A DNA stretch of 45,122 nt from FEN-1322 sp041663425. GTDB lineage: Bacteria; Omnitrophota; Gorgyraeia; 2-01-FULL-45-10. The notes beneath the pieces are model-generated. The model had not been told where the DNA came from. It searched no databases and was given only the letters and a program-made list of their open reading frames with translations. The position numbers and the translations under genes were made by a program. Location of the stretch: contig JBAYMS010000009.1 in assembly GCA_041663425.1 (NCBI GenBank), positions 1 to 45,122 of the forward strand, written 5' to 3'. Below, one piece after another: positions 1 to 8,638 of the stretch (position 1 is its first letter; each line of letters opens with the position of its first letter).

Positions 1-1151
1 GAGAAGAAGCCGTTAAACGGCGGAACGCCTGATATGGACGCGGCCGCTATTATAAAACATATAAAGGTTACGGGCATTTTTTTAGCGATCCCGCCCAGCT
101 TGTTCAGATCGGTAGTGCCCGTCTGCTTTTCCACTGAACCGCCGGTTAAGAATAGGCAGCTCTTATACATAGCGTGATTGATCATATGAAATAATCCACC
201 TACGATACCTACCGGGACCAGTGTGCCTATCCCTAATATCATATATCCTACCTGGCTTATAGCGTGATAGGACAATAGTCTTTTGTAATCTTTCTGGACG
301 AGCGCCATCATAACTGCCAGGAGTATTGTTATAGCGCCCACCACCATAAGGGTTGTGCTTGCCCACGAATGGACGTTGAGCTTGAACATGTCGAGAGATA
401 TTCGTGCGAGGAAATATATTCCGAGCAGCTTCTCCAGCGATGCCGGAAGTATCGCCATGAAAGGAAGTGGTGCGTCGATAGCAGCATCCGGTATCCAGCT
501 ATGGAACGGCATCGAGCCTGCCTTAGAGATAGCGCCTATTACCAGGAATATAAATGCCAGTCCGCCCAAACCCGCCGTAGAAAGACTTATGCTTGTCATT
601 GTAAGTGTGCCGGCAAGGTAAGCGGTCAGAGCGATTCCTACCATCATAAACAGATCGCTTATACCGACTATTACAAATGCCTTTGTAGCTGTTTTGAAGG
701 CCTGTTTGCCGCCTATCGCGATCATGCCGAATAAGGTAACGAGCAAGCCCTCCCAGAAGAACAGCATCAGGACGAGGTTATTTGCCAATACTGCCCCGTT
801 GACCATCAGAAGCGATAACGCCAGATATATGTAAAATGGTTTTGCGTAGTCTTTGTTAAATAATGAGGCTGTAGAATATAAAGTTATCAGAAATGCAAAT
901 CCGGCTGCTGCGAGAATTATGAATGCGCTGAACTGATATAAGCGCATCGAAAAGTCTATGCCAAAGCCCGACCACGGATGCGAAAATATGATATTTGATT
1001 TAAACAATGTTATAGCTGCCAGCAGGTTCAGCGTTGTTCCGGCTACCGCAGCGACCTCCTTGGCCCACTTAACTTTTTTTGGCAGGGCAAGAATTACGAG
1101 CGCTGTTATGAGCGGAATTATTATCGGATAAAATATTGTGTTGATGTTCAT
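1..1151 (-). CDS. Complex I / hydrogenase antiporter-like membrane subunit (partial, 3' end off window)
   Basis: The frame is open from the ATG at 1151 to the window edge (about 383 codons), so the C-terminus is missing. It is a polytopic membrane protein of the NuoL/NuoM/NuoN and Mrp antiporter family, the proton- or sodium-translocating arm of NADH-quinone oxidoreductases and energy-converting hydrogenases. Family marks are FFWEGLLVTLFGM (the transmembrane Glu), KAGSMPFHSWIPDA (Lys plus the H-x-W-x-P-D-A loop), LLSYHAISQVGYMILG and GVPPFNGFFS. It follows the upstream antiporter-like gene after a single base and belongs to the operon led by the pyrophosphatase. The particular complex (complex I, Ech, Mbh or Mrp type) cannot be decided because the peripheral subunits are outside the window. 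Confidence 0.85.
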   Translation of the reverse strand, partial: MNINTIFYPIIIPLITALVILALPKKVKWAKEVAAVAGTTLNLLAAITLFKSNIIFSHPWSGFGIDFSMRLYQFSAFIILAAAGFAFLITLYSTASLFNKDYAKPFYIYLALSLLMVNGAVLANNLVLMLFFWEGLLVTLFGMIAIGGKQAFKTATKAFVIVGISDLFMMVGIALTAYLAGTLTMTSISLSTAGLGGLAFIFLVIGAISKAGSMPFHSWIPDAAIDAPLPFMAILPASLEKLLGIYFLARISLDMFKLNVHSWASTTLMVVGAITILLAVMMALVQKDYKRLLSYHAISQVGYMILGIGTLVPVGIVGGLFHMINHAMYKSCLFLTGGSVEKQTGTTDLNKLGGIAKKMPVTFICFIIAAASISGVPPFNGFF

Positions 1152-1152
1152 A

Positions 1153-2589
1153 TTAAATTCCCATCATCTGTTTGACGGCTACCTGAACAAATTCTGAGGG
1201 ATATTTTATCAATATCCCGCCCGCTATTGAAAGTATGGCAAGTATTGCCACAGAGACAACCATGACACGCGAACCTTCTTTAACCGGCGGCTTCTGTGCT
1301 TCTCCTAAAAATATCATGTTAAATATTCTGAACAGATATATAAGCGTTAAGAATGCCCCGAACAAAAATATGCTCGTGATCAGGACGCTTCCGCTGTTTG
1401 CCGTGCCAGAGAAGACCAGGTATTTACTGAAGAACCCTCCGAACGGCGGAACGCCCATTACTGAGAACGCGCATATGAGAAATGATACCGCGGTTACCGG
1501 CATCGTTGCGATAAGTCCGCCCATCTTTGTAATGTCTTTAGTCTTAGTGTTCTGTTCAACTATGCCTGCGCATAAAAATAGCCCGCCTTTGGCGAGCCCA
1601 TGCATTAGAATATAGAGAAGCGCTCCTGCGCATCCTACCTCGGTGCCGATGGCAAATCCGAGGAAGATAAAGCCTATCTGGCTTACCGTGGAATACGCTA
1701 TTATGCGCTTCATGTCGGTTTCTACCAGTGCCGCTCCCGCTGCTACCAGTGCGCTTACGCCAGCTAGCACAGGAACTACGGTATACCATATCTGGCTCAA
1801 TGTAAGGGTAGCGACGAACAATCTTGCAAAGACATATACGCCTATCTTGACCAGGACCGCAGCGTGAAGCAGCGCTGTGACCGGTGACGGAGCTACGCCA
1901 GCATCCGGCAGCCATGTGTGAAATGGCAGCGTTGCAGATTTTGACAAAATTCCTACCAATATCAGCATGACCGCTATATCAGGTATTGAGCTGGTCTTAA
2001 ATGCTGCCTTTATAACCGAAAGATCAAAAGATCCGGTAACCTGATATATATAGATGAAACCCAAAAGCATTACCAGGGCGCCAAAAACCGTTACGAGAAA
2101 TGCTTTATCTGCCCTCAGAACATATTCTTTCTCACGGAAGAAGCCTATCAAACGCCAGCTTGCAATGGCTGTGATTTCCCAGAACAGATATAGGAATATG
2201 AGATTGCCGGAGTAGATCAGTCCCATCATAGAGCCTAAGAAGAGCGTTACCATCAAATAGTATTCGTTGCGATTCTGGTAGTGGCTTATGTATCCAAATG
2301 AATACAAAACTATTATAGCGCCTACCAGAGATGAGGCTATAGCCATAAATACCGCTAAGGCATCGGCAGTCAGTATGAAGTTAAATCCAAGCGGCAGGTT
2401 GTAGCATATCGAAACAGCGCGCCCTGCCATTGCGGCAGGCACAAGCGCTATCGATAATACAAGCGACGCTCCAACGAATATAAGAGCGAGGACATTCCGC
2501 GCGAACTCAGACACTCTCCCTATTATAGGAAGAGTGAAAGAGCCTATTACTGGAATGGCAACGCAAGCTAATAAATAATTTTGTTCCAT
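1153..2589 (-). CDS. Complex I / hydrogenase antiporter-like membrane subunit (NuoL/NuoM type)
   Basis: This 478-residue polytopic membrane protein is a second antiporter-like subunit. Visible marks are LFWEITAIASW with the transmembrane Glu, SKSATLPFHTWLPDAG with the conserved Lys and the H-W-P-D-A loop, IIAYSTVSQIGFIFLG, and GVPPFGGFFSKYLVFSG near residue 375. The length is typical of NuoM/MbhH-like subunits and shorter than full NuoL. It would move H+ or Na+ across the inner membrane as part of a redox-driven complex. The start at 2589 lies 24 bases after the pyrophosphatase stop, and the next antiporter-like gene starts one base after its stop, so the three are probably co-transcribed. 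The exact complex is unknown. Confidence 0.88.
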   Translation of the reverse strand: MEQNYLLACVAIPVIGSFTLPIIGRVSEFARNVLALIFVGASLVLSIALVPAAMAGRAVSICYNLPLGFNFILTADALAVFMAIASSLVGAIIVLYSFGYISHYQNRNEYYLMVTLFLGSMMGLIYSGNLIFLYLFWEITAIASWRLIGFFREKEYVLRADKAFLVTVFGALVMLLGFIYIYQVTGSFDLSVIKAAFKTSSIPDIAVMLILVGILSKSATLPFHTWLPDAGVAPSPVTALLHAAVLVKIGVYVFARLFVATLTLSQIWYTVVPVLAGVSALVAAGAALVETDMKRIIAYSTVSQIGFIFLGFAIGTEVGCAGALLYILMHGLAKGGLFLCAGIVEQNTKTKDITKMGGLIATMPVTAVSFLICAFSVMGVPPFGGFFSKYLVFSGTANSGSVLITSIFLFGAFLTLIYLFRIFNMIFLGEAQKPPVKEGSRVMVVSVAILAILSIAGGILIKYPSEFVQVAVKQMMGI

Positions 2590-2613
2590 GATTTGTTGTT
2601 ATATCACCTTGGG

Positions 2614-4938
2614 CTATTTTGCTACCGCTATATCCGGAGCAGCCTTTTTGCTCTTTAGCACAGCCCATACGAGCGATGCGCAGAGAAGTGAAACTATTAT
2701 CCATCCGCCGATTCCGAGCTTGTTGTACTGAACAACTATCGGGGCGATTATTACAGAGACTAAATTTACCACCTTTATCATCGGGTTAAGTGCCGGACCT
2801 GCGGTGTCTTTTAACGGATCGCCGACAGTGTCACCGACTACTGCTGCCTTGTGACGTTCTGAACCTTTACCCGTGTTGTTTTCTACGCTACGCGCTTCAT
2901 CTTCAATGGTCTTCTTGGCATTGTCCCATGCCCCGCCCGCATTTGACATAAATACTGCGAGCAGCTGTCCTGAGAGAATTATACCTGCCAGGAATCCGCC
3001 AAGCGCTTCTACCTGCAGAACCAATCCGACCACGATAGGAGAAACTATGCAAATTATAGCCAGGCCTACAAGTTCTTTCTGTGCGGCAGTCGTAGAGATC
3101 GCAACGGCCTGCTGATAATCCGGCTTTACCTTGCCTTCTAAAACGCCTAATTTAAATTGGCGGCGAACTTCCAATACTATTAATGATGCAGCTCTGGATA
3201 CGGCCTGAATGCTGAACGCCGAGAAGAGCCATGGTATTGCCCCACCTATCAACATACCTACAAACACCTGCGGGACAGATACGCGTATACCTATCGAGTT
3301 GAGCTGATCGGCCGGTAATATACCTAGCGCGGCCTGAACTTTGCTTACATCGACCATATATGAACCAAATAGTGCTACAGCTGCTATAACTGCAGAACCT
3401 ATGGCAACTCCTTTAGTAATAGCCTTTGTGGTATTGCCAACTCCGTCTAGATCGGCCATGATCTGGCGTGCTTCTTTTGTTTCCTTGTCTTCTTTACCAT
3501 GCCATGCCATTTCCCCTATGCCGTTTGCATTGTCAGCTATAGGACCAAATGAGTCCATAGCAACGTTGTTTCCGGTAAGGGTTAACATGCCTATGCCGGT
3601 CATCGCCACACCGTAAAGTATATATGCTACCTTTGTGGCTCCTTCTACGCCGGGAATAGTGCCGAATATCATTATAGATGAGAATATTGTTGTAGCTATG
3701 ACCAGGATTGACCAGACTGCAGATTCATAGCCTACGGCTATACCTGATAATATAGTGGTAGCTGAGCCTGTGCCTGTAGATTTTCTGATCTCGCGTACCG
3801 GTTTGCCTTCTGTGCCTGTGAAGTATTCGGTCAAGCGATCAATAGCTATTGCCAGGCCTACTCCTACGGCAGTTGCCATGAAAGGCCTCCACCATCCGCC
3901 CGGTAATTTGTTCATATAGAAATAGGCGAGAACTCCGAACATAGCTACTGATATGGCAGCTGATGTAAGGAAGCCTTTAAATATTGCCTTCATAGCATTT
4001 CCGCTCTTGGAAGGCCCTTCTTTTACCGCATAAGTTCCTATTATTGAGCAAAGCACACCGATGCCGCGGACGAGAAGCGGATAAACTATCCATTCAAGTC
4101 TGTGAGTTATGTGATATAGTGCAAGACCAAGTATAAGACCGGCCACTATGGTAACTTCGTATGATTCAAATATATCGGCGGCCATACCAGCGCAGTCACC
4201 GACGTTATCGCCTACGAGATCCGCGATAACAGCCGGATTGCGGGGGTCGTCTTCAGGTATGCCTGCCTCAACTTTACCCACGAGGTCAGCGCCAACATCT
4301 GCTGCTTTAGTGTATATTCCGCCGCCAACTCTCATGAATAGGGCCAGGAGCGTTCCGCCAAAACCAAACCCTAGCAATGCGTCCGGTGCTGCTACTCCGA
4401 ATATGATGAAAATTATCGTGCCGCCAAATAACCCGAGACCGTCGGTAAGCATACCTGTGATAGTTCCGGAGCGATAGGCTATTCTGAGCGCATCGCCAAA
4501 TGACCTCTTTGCTGCCTGAGCTACCCTGACGTTACCCTGGACTGCCATGCGCATACCGAGCTGTCCTACAAGCAGTGAAAATACAGCACCCATAATGAAA
4601 GCCAGCGCCCTGCCTATGCCTATAATAAGCCTGACCATAGATTCGGGCTGTCCGGCAAACCTCTGCAGAGCTTCTTCTGATGGGGGCACTATGTAAACTG
4701 AAAAGAATAGAGCGAATGTAAGTAGTCCGATCAATGGCAGGATCGAAAATAGCTGTTTCTTAAGGTATGCGTTCGCCCCTTCACGTATGGCGTTCCACAC
4801 CTCTACCATTTTTGTATCGCCTTTATCTTCCCTCAATATCTGCTTACGAAGGAAAAGCGCGTAAAGTAACCCCAATATGGAGATACCTAAAACACCCCAA
4901 ATCGCTACTTGCTCAAAAAACGTAAGCCCGTAAACCAT
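2614..4938 (-). CDS. hppA: Membrane-bound proton-translocating pyrophosphatase, predicted K+-independent
   Basis: This 774-residue integral membrane enzyme hydrolyses pyrophosphate and pumps H+ (or Na+). The substrate-binding signature is present: GGGIYTKAADVGADLVGKVE at residues 205-224, then DDPRNPAVIADLVGDNVGD at 230-248, FGPIADNANGIGEM around 464-477, and GDTVGDPLKDTAGPALNPM near the C-terminus. The diagnostic position in GNTTKAITKG has K505 and T508, the residues of the K+-independent subclass; K+-dependent enzymes have Ala there. A GGAGGAG ribosome site precedes the ATG. It has its own consensus promoter (5062-5089) and a structured leader, and it heads an operon with two complex I-like subunits. 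Ion specificity beyond K+ independence is inferred. Confidence 0.95.
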   Translation of the reverse strand: MVYGLTFFEQVAIWGVLGISILGLLYALFLRKQILREDKGDTKMVEVWNAIREGANAYLKKQLFSILPLIGLLTFALFFSVYIVPPSEEALQRFAGQPESMVRLIIGIGRALAFIMGAVFSLLVGQLGMRMAVQGNVRVAQAAKRSFGDALRIAYRSGTITGMLTDGLGLFGGTIIFIIFGVAAPDALLGFGFGGTLLALFMRVGGGIYTKAADVGADLVGKVEAGIPEDDPRNPAVIADLVGDNVGDCAGMAADIFESYEVTIVAGLILGLALYHITHRLEWIVYPLLVRGIGVLCSIIGTYAVKEGPSKSGNAMKAIFKGFLTSAAISVAMFGVLAYFYMNKLPGGWWRPFMATAVGVGLAIAIDRLTEYFTGTEGKPVREIRKSTGTGSATTILSGIAVGYESAVWSILVIATTIFSSIMIFGTIPGVEGATKVAYILYGVAMTGIGMLTLTGNNVAMDSFGPIADNANGIGEMAWHGKEDKETKEARQIMADLDGVGNTTKAITKGVAIGSAVIAAVALFGSYMVDVSKVQAALGILPADQLNSIGIRVSVPQVFVGMLIGGAIPWLFSAFSIQAVSRAASLIVLEVRRQFKLGVLEGKVKPDYQQAVAISTTAAQKELVGLAIICIVSPIVVGLVLQVEALGGFLAGIILSGQLLAVFMSNAGGAWDNAKKTIEDEARSVENNTGKGSERHKAAVVGDTVGDPLKDTAGPALNPMIKVVNLVSVIIAPIVVQYNKLGIGGWIIVSLLCASLVWAVLKSKKAAPDIAVAK

Positions 4939-4980
4939 TTTATTATCTCCTCCTGCCGCGTTCGGCGTATATGTGTAAGT

Positions 4981-5030
4981 ATTAAAGAAATAAGACCTCC
5001 TGCACTAACCTTCCTAACGAGGAGGTCTTA
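4981..5030 (-). terminator. Leader hairpin/terminator upstream of hppA
   Basis: A perfect 10-bp stem (TAAGACCTCC at 4991-5000 against 5021-5030) encloses a 20-base loop. In the minus direction it is followed by an interrupted U tract (ATTTCTTTAA). It lies between the hppA promoter and its ribosome site, so it would act as an attenuator rather than an end-of-operon terminator. Within the loop region, ACCTCC could instead pair with GGAAGGT, giving a competing hairpin. Confidence 0.6.
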
Positions 5031-5032
5031 AA

Positions 5033-5046
5033 AGACGACACTGTCT
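5033..5046 (-). promoter_or_regulatory. ANTAR P1-like hexaloop hairpin in the hppA leader (tentative)
   Basis: On the minus strand AGAC pairs with GTCT around the six-base loop AGTGTC, which has A at position 1 and G at position 4 as in ANTAR target hairpins. The stem is only 4 bp. No clear second hairpin with the NNNGRC loop was found before the terminator, so inclusion in the nitrogen regulon is uncertain. Confidence 0.35.
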
Positions 5047-5061
5047 AAAAACTATGCCAAT

Positions 5062-5089
5062 ATTATAAACTAAAATCCGGAATTGTCAA
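5062..5089 (-). promoter_or_regulatory. Sigma-70-type promoter of the hppA operon
   Basis: The -35 TTGACA lies at 5084-5089 and the -10 TATAAT at 5062-5067 on the minus strand, with a 16-base spacer. Both hexamers are exact consensus. Expected initiation is near 5055, giving a leader of about 115 bases before the hppA ATG. Confidence 0.85.
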
Positions 5090-5099
5090 GTAATTTTGC

Positions 5100-7091
5100 T
5101 CAGCTTACTCTTACAGGCATGACTATAAAAGGTATACCCTTCTGGTGTAGTCTGCGCTGGACAGCGAAAGTCGTATAATTGTAAAGCATCTTGGTGAATA
5201 TTGTATCCTGCGGGAATACTATCTGTCCGCCGAAGAATACGCTGTTCGGGTAACGTTCAAAAATTTCGTAAGCCATCCCTGAAATATCATCAGCAATTTC
5301 TGTCCCTAATGTAGAAAAGGCTTCTGCGTAGAAGCCTTGATTTTTCATAAAAGCAACGTAGTGATTGAGCTCGTCCTGAACGTGTGCTTTTAAATCGCCT
5401 ATCGCATCAACACCTTTAAAGTTACCGGAATCAATTATTCCCGCTTTTATGAAAACAAAATTTTTAATATCTCCGAAGAGCCGTCTTACATTAAATAAAG
5501 TATGAAGCCCCATACCATTAAAACCATTTACTAAAATTACCGCTGTTTTTGACTCAGGGTCGTATTGCGGTTCAGGACCTGTTTGCGAGCTTTCCGATTC
5601 TACTGATTTTGCAATTTCTGCAGCGTGGACAAGGCTATCAAGACGAACCAATAGCTTCATTGTCCTGCGGTAGTAGCGTCTTATTGATATTGCAAGAATG
5701 ATTAATGAGCCTGTTATAAATATTGTTATCCATCCTCCCTCATAAAATTTTATTATTATTACGGAGAGTAGAATGAAAGTGGTTAGTATAAGACCTATGC
5801 CGTTAATGATAAGTTTTTTAAGCCACGAGGGATCTTGGCTTTTAACATTCCACCAATGACGAACCATTCCCAGCTGGGAAAGGCAGAAAGTGATAAAAAC
5901 GTTTATAGCATATAATACAACCAGGAATTTAACTGATCCTTGGCTTAAAGTTATTAAAAGAAGTGCTGCGCCGCCCATAAGCAATATGCCGTTTTGAGTA
6001 ACGAACCGTTCGCTTAATAGGGCAAATTGAAACGGAAACCACCTGTCATGTGCCATATTAGCCAGAACGCGAGGCCCGTCCAGAAAACCTGTTTGCGCTG
6101 CTACGAATAGCAGAACTGCTTCAGATATAAGCGTGACTAGCAGAAAAGTGTAGCCTATGCCCGGATTCCAGCCCGAAGTTACATTTTCGAGCAATACCGC
6201 GTTAAGCGTCTTCCCTGGTTGGAACTTTACATGGTATAAGAGGTATCCGATCATGAGTCCGCAGGCTACGGTAGCCAGCGAGATTGCCATATAGCGCATC
6301 GTTTTCTTCGCGGTATCAACTTTTGGCTCCCTTAGTATGGGTATGCCGTTTGAGACGGCCTCTATACCCGTGTATGTTCCCGCACCCATGCTATATGCTT
6401 TCATTAATAATATCAGCATGCCAAACATGCCTATTTCAGATCTTGTAGCGTTGACATCGGAGATCGTAGAACTTACTACTGTGCCAAACTGAGAAGCGTG
6501 CGTTGCCAGCGAATATATAATTACGAATAAATGTGTTGCTAAAAATATTAAAAATATCGGTACAAGCGGTAATACTGATTCTTTTGCCCCCCGCATATTC
6601 AATAAAGTAAGCGCTAAGACACCAATTACTGCTATCGGCAATTTAAATTGCAGCCATTCTAGAGGTAGAAAACTAAAGAGCGCGTCTGCCCCGCTTGCTA
6701 TTGATAGCGCTATAGTAAGAACGTAATCTACGAGGAGGGCGCATCCTGATACCATTCCGACTGATGGCGACAGTAATTTACTGGCAACTAAATACCCTCC
6801 TCCGCCGGCAGGGAAAAGTTCGATTATCTGAGAATAGCTGGAGCTTATTACAAATATTGTTACAGCGGTGGCTATAGCGACGAATATTCCAAGAAACATG
6901 TGCGCCTGAAGGGTGAGGAAGGCCTCTTCCGGTCCGTAACAGCAAGAAGATAGGCCGTCTGACCCTAAACCAACCCACGCAAAGAAGGCGACAAGTGAGA
7001 TCTTGTGGAATAATTGCGGATCATGGAGGTTTCTGGCTTTTCCTATGACAAACTCTTTAATCTTGCCAAATATATTGGGTTTATCCGTCAT
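5100..7091 (-). CDS. APC-superfamily permease (amino acid or K+ uptake, KimA-like architecture)
   Basis: This 663-residue protein has about twelve transmembrane segments in residues 30-470. They start with the APC signature SLVAFFAWVGLGSDGLSSCC and FPAGGGGYLVASKLLSPSVG. A cytoplasmic C-terminal region of about 130 residues (AVILVNGFNGMGLHTLF onward) resembles the universal-stress-like tails seen on some APC transporters, including KimA-type K+ transporters. Substrate cannot be read from sequence; amino acids or K+ are the main options. It stands alone between gltD and hppA. A TATAAT at 7106-7111 would start transcription within about 10 bases of the ATG, and no Shine-Dalgarno sequence is visible, so it may be leaderless. 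Confidence 0.8.
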   Translation of the reverse strand: MTDKPNIFGKIKEFVIGKARNLHDPQLFHKISLVAFFAWVGLGSDGLSSCCYGPEEAFLTLQAHMFLGIFVAIATAVTIFVISSSYSQIIELFPAGGGGYLVASKLLSPSVGMVSGCALLVDYVLTIALSIASGADALFSFLPLEWLQFKLPIAVIGVLALTLLNMRGAKESVLPLVPIFLIFLATHLFVIIYSLATHASQFGTVVSSTISDVNATRSEIGMFGMLILLMKAYSMGAGTYTGIEAVSNGIPILREPKVDTAKKTMRYMAISLATVACGLMIGYLLYHVKFQPGKTLNAVLLENVTSGWNPGIGYTFLLVTLISEAVLLFVAAQTGFLDGPRVLANMAHDRWFPFQFALLSERFVTQNGILLMGGAALLLITLSQGSVKFLVVLYAINVFITFCLSQLGMVRHWWNVKSQDPSWLKKLIINGIGLILTTFILLSVIIIKFYEGGWITIFITGSLIILAISIRRYYRRTMKLLVRLDSLVHAAEIAKSVESESSQTGPEPQYDPESKTAVILVNGFNGMGLHTLFNVRRLFGDIKNFVFIKAGIIDSGNFKGVDAIGDLKAHVQDELNHYVAFMKNQGFYAEAFSTLGTEIADDISGMAYEIFERYPNSVFFGGQIVFPQDTIFTKMLYNYTTFAVQRRLHQKGIPFIVMPVRVS

Positions 7092-7105
7092 AAGGTAATC
7101 ATTCT

Positions 7106-7134
7106 ATTATAGGTCCGGCAGGATATCAAGTTTA
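7106..7134 (-). promoter_or_regulatory. Putative promoter of the APC permease overlapping a repeat element
   Basis: An exact TATAAT (minus strand, 7106-7111) lies 14 bases before the ATG at 7091. The expected -35 region falls on the AAACTTG end of the dispersed repeat at 7127-7140. A TTGATA is present but only 12 bases from the -10, so the -35 is poor by normal spacing. The transcript would be essentially leaderless. Confidence 0.4.
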
Positions 7135-7140
7135 TTCTGT
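7127..7140 (-). repeat. Dispersed intergenic repeat, copy A1
   Basis: The 14-mer CAAGTTTATTCTGT (plus strand) recurs exactly at 7178-7191 and 29787-29800, and with one change at 20519-20532. Similarity continues 3' on the plus strand (CGCGAGTTGACCAA here). In minus orientation it reads ACAGAATAAACTTG, and the end points toward a downstream gene. Confidence 0.75.
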
Positions 7141-7177
7141 CGCGAGTTGACCAAGTGCCGAGGTCGCCGACCGAGGC

Positions 7178-7191
7178 CAAGTTTATTCTGT
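7178..7191 (-). repeat. Dispersed intergenic repeat, copy A2
   Basis: This is an exact second copy of CAAGTTTATTCTGT directly after the gltD stop. Between A1 and A2 (7141-7177) lies an imperfect GC-rich inverted repeat (GCCTCGGTC / GACCTCGGC on the minus strand), which could fold as a hairpin but lacks a U tract. Confidence 0.7.
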
Positions 7192-7192
7192 T

Positions 7193-8638
7193 TTATATGC
7201 GCGGCAGCGATGTGGTGCCCATAAGGTATTTATCGATGCAGTGGGCGGCGCCGCGGCCTTCGGAGATTGCCCAGACTACGAGCGACTGGCCTCTTCGCAT
7301 ATCGCCCGCCGCAAATACTTTCTTTAGGGATGTTGTGTAATTGTTGTCAGTATTTACATTGCCGCGCGCATCCAGAGCTACCCCCAGCTCTTTAAGAAGT
7401 CCGGAATGCTCAGGGTGCAAAAATCCTACCGCGATTATTACAAGATCCGCTTCTATCTCAAAAGCGCTTCCCGGAATTTCTTTCATAAGCGGGCAGCCCT
7501 TATCGTCTTTTTGCGAAAAGTCTACCTGAACGCAGGATATCTTCTGAACGCGATTGTTTTTACCAATGAATTTCTTTGTCAAGATTGACCAGTAGCGCTC
7601 GCCGCCTTCTTCATGACTTGTTGAGGTCTTTAGTATGAGCGGATATTTAGGCCATGGGTAATTGGCCGTCCTGCATTCTGCGGGCTTGGGCATGACCTCT
7701 ATCTGCGTAACACAGCTTGCCCCTTGCCGGTTTGCTGTTCCAACACAATCGGCACCTGTGTCGCCGCCGCCTATAACGACAACTTTTTTTCCTTTTGCGT
7801 CTATCAGCTTATCTGCGGGTATCTTTTTGCCGGAAGCGCGTTTATTTGACTGTATCAGGTAGTCCATAGCAAAATATATTCCGGATAGTTCTCTCCCCTC
7901 TATCTTTATATCGCGAGGTGTCCTGCTTCCGCCTGCAAGGCATATCGCATCAAATTCTTTTTCCAGGCGGGAAATTTTAATAGCTATACCGACATCTGTA
8001 TTAGTGTTAAATTTGATCCCTTCTTTCCGCCATATATTAATACGCCTGTCCAGAATGCTTTTATCCAGCTTAAAGTCCGGTATGCCATATCTGAGTATTC
8101 CGCCTATTTTGTCATCCCTCTCAAACACAGTAACGCTGTGTCCGGCCCTATTCAGCTGGTCTGCCGCTGAGAGTCCCGCAGGGCCTGAGCCTATTATCGC
8201 GACCTTCCGGCCTGTCTTTTTTTTCGGAGGCCGTGCTTTTATCTGGCCGCTCCTGAATGCACGTTCAACTATGGCCAGCTCATTCTCTCTGATAGTTACA
8301 GGGTCGTCATTTATACCGAGAACGCATGCATATTCACATAAAGCCGGACATATCCGGCCGGTTATCTCAGGAAGGTTGTTAGTCCCTCGCAGCATTTCTG
8401 CTGCTTGTTCCCACTGTCCGTGAAATATTAGGTCGTTCCATTCAGGGATGTGGTTGCCTATGGGACAGCCCCAGTGACAAAACGGAGTTCCGCAATCCAT
8501 ACAGCGCGCACCCTGTTCTTCAGAGCTTTCGTCGGAGCGTAATTGCAAAACCTCCTTATAGTCTTTTACTCTTTCGCAAACAGGCCTATAAGAAGAGATC
8601 TTCCGTTTTATTTTAAGGAAACCGTGTGTATCACCCAT
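7193..8638 (-). CDS. gltD: Glutamate synthase (NADPH) small subunit
   Basis: This 481-residue FAD- and Fe-S-containing subunit passes electrons from NAD(P)H to the large subunit for glutamate formation. Two N-terminal cysteine clusters are present: C46, C49, C54, C58 and C97, C101, C105. The FAD-binding GSGPAGLSAA starts at residue 150, and a second Rossmann motif VVVIGGGDTGADCVG lies near residue 297. The C-terminal FAAGDMRRGQSLVVWAISEG is typical of the family. The ATG overlaps the gltB stop by 8 bases, indicating translational coupling. Normal length; confident assignment. Confidence 0.95.
   Translation of the reverse strand: MGDTHGFLKIKRKISSYRPVCERVKDYKEVLQLRSDESSEEQGARCMDCGTPFCHWGCPIGNHIPEWNDLIFHGQWEQAAEMLRGTNNLPEITGRICPALCEYACVLGINDDPVTIRENELAIVERAFRSGQIKARPPKKKTGRKVAIIGSGPAGLSAADQLNRAGHSVTVFERDDKIGGILRYGIPDFKLDKSILDRRINIWRKEGIKFNTNTDVGIAIKISRLEKEFDAICLAGGSRTPRDIKIEGRELSGIYFAMDYLIQSNKRASGKKIPADKLIDAKGKKVVVIGGGDTGADCVGTANRQGASCVTQIEVMPKPAECRTANYPWPKYPLILKTSTSHEEGGERYWSILTKKFIGKNNRVQKISCVQVDFSQKDDKGCPLMKEIPGSAFEIEADLVIIAVGFLHPEHSGLLKELGVALDARGNVNTDNNYTTSLKKVFAAGDMRRGQSLVVWAISEGRGAAHCIDKYLMGTTSLPRI

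Noticed and set aside
355..734. Plus-strand ORFs over the first gene
   Set aside because: They are opposite-frame shadows of a membrane protein gene with strong family motifs; their translations show no family features.
4981..5055. Fluoride or other known riboswitch before the pyrophosphatase
   Set aside because: Fluoride switches occur near pyrophosphatases, but the conserved sequence blocks of that class are not present, and no other riboswitch consensus was recognised.
7141..7177. CRISPR-like arrangement of the two direct repeats near 7127-7191
   Set aside because: Only two short repeat units occur here, with a hairpin-forming spacer, and other copies are single and far away.
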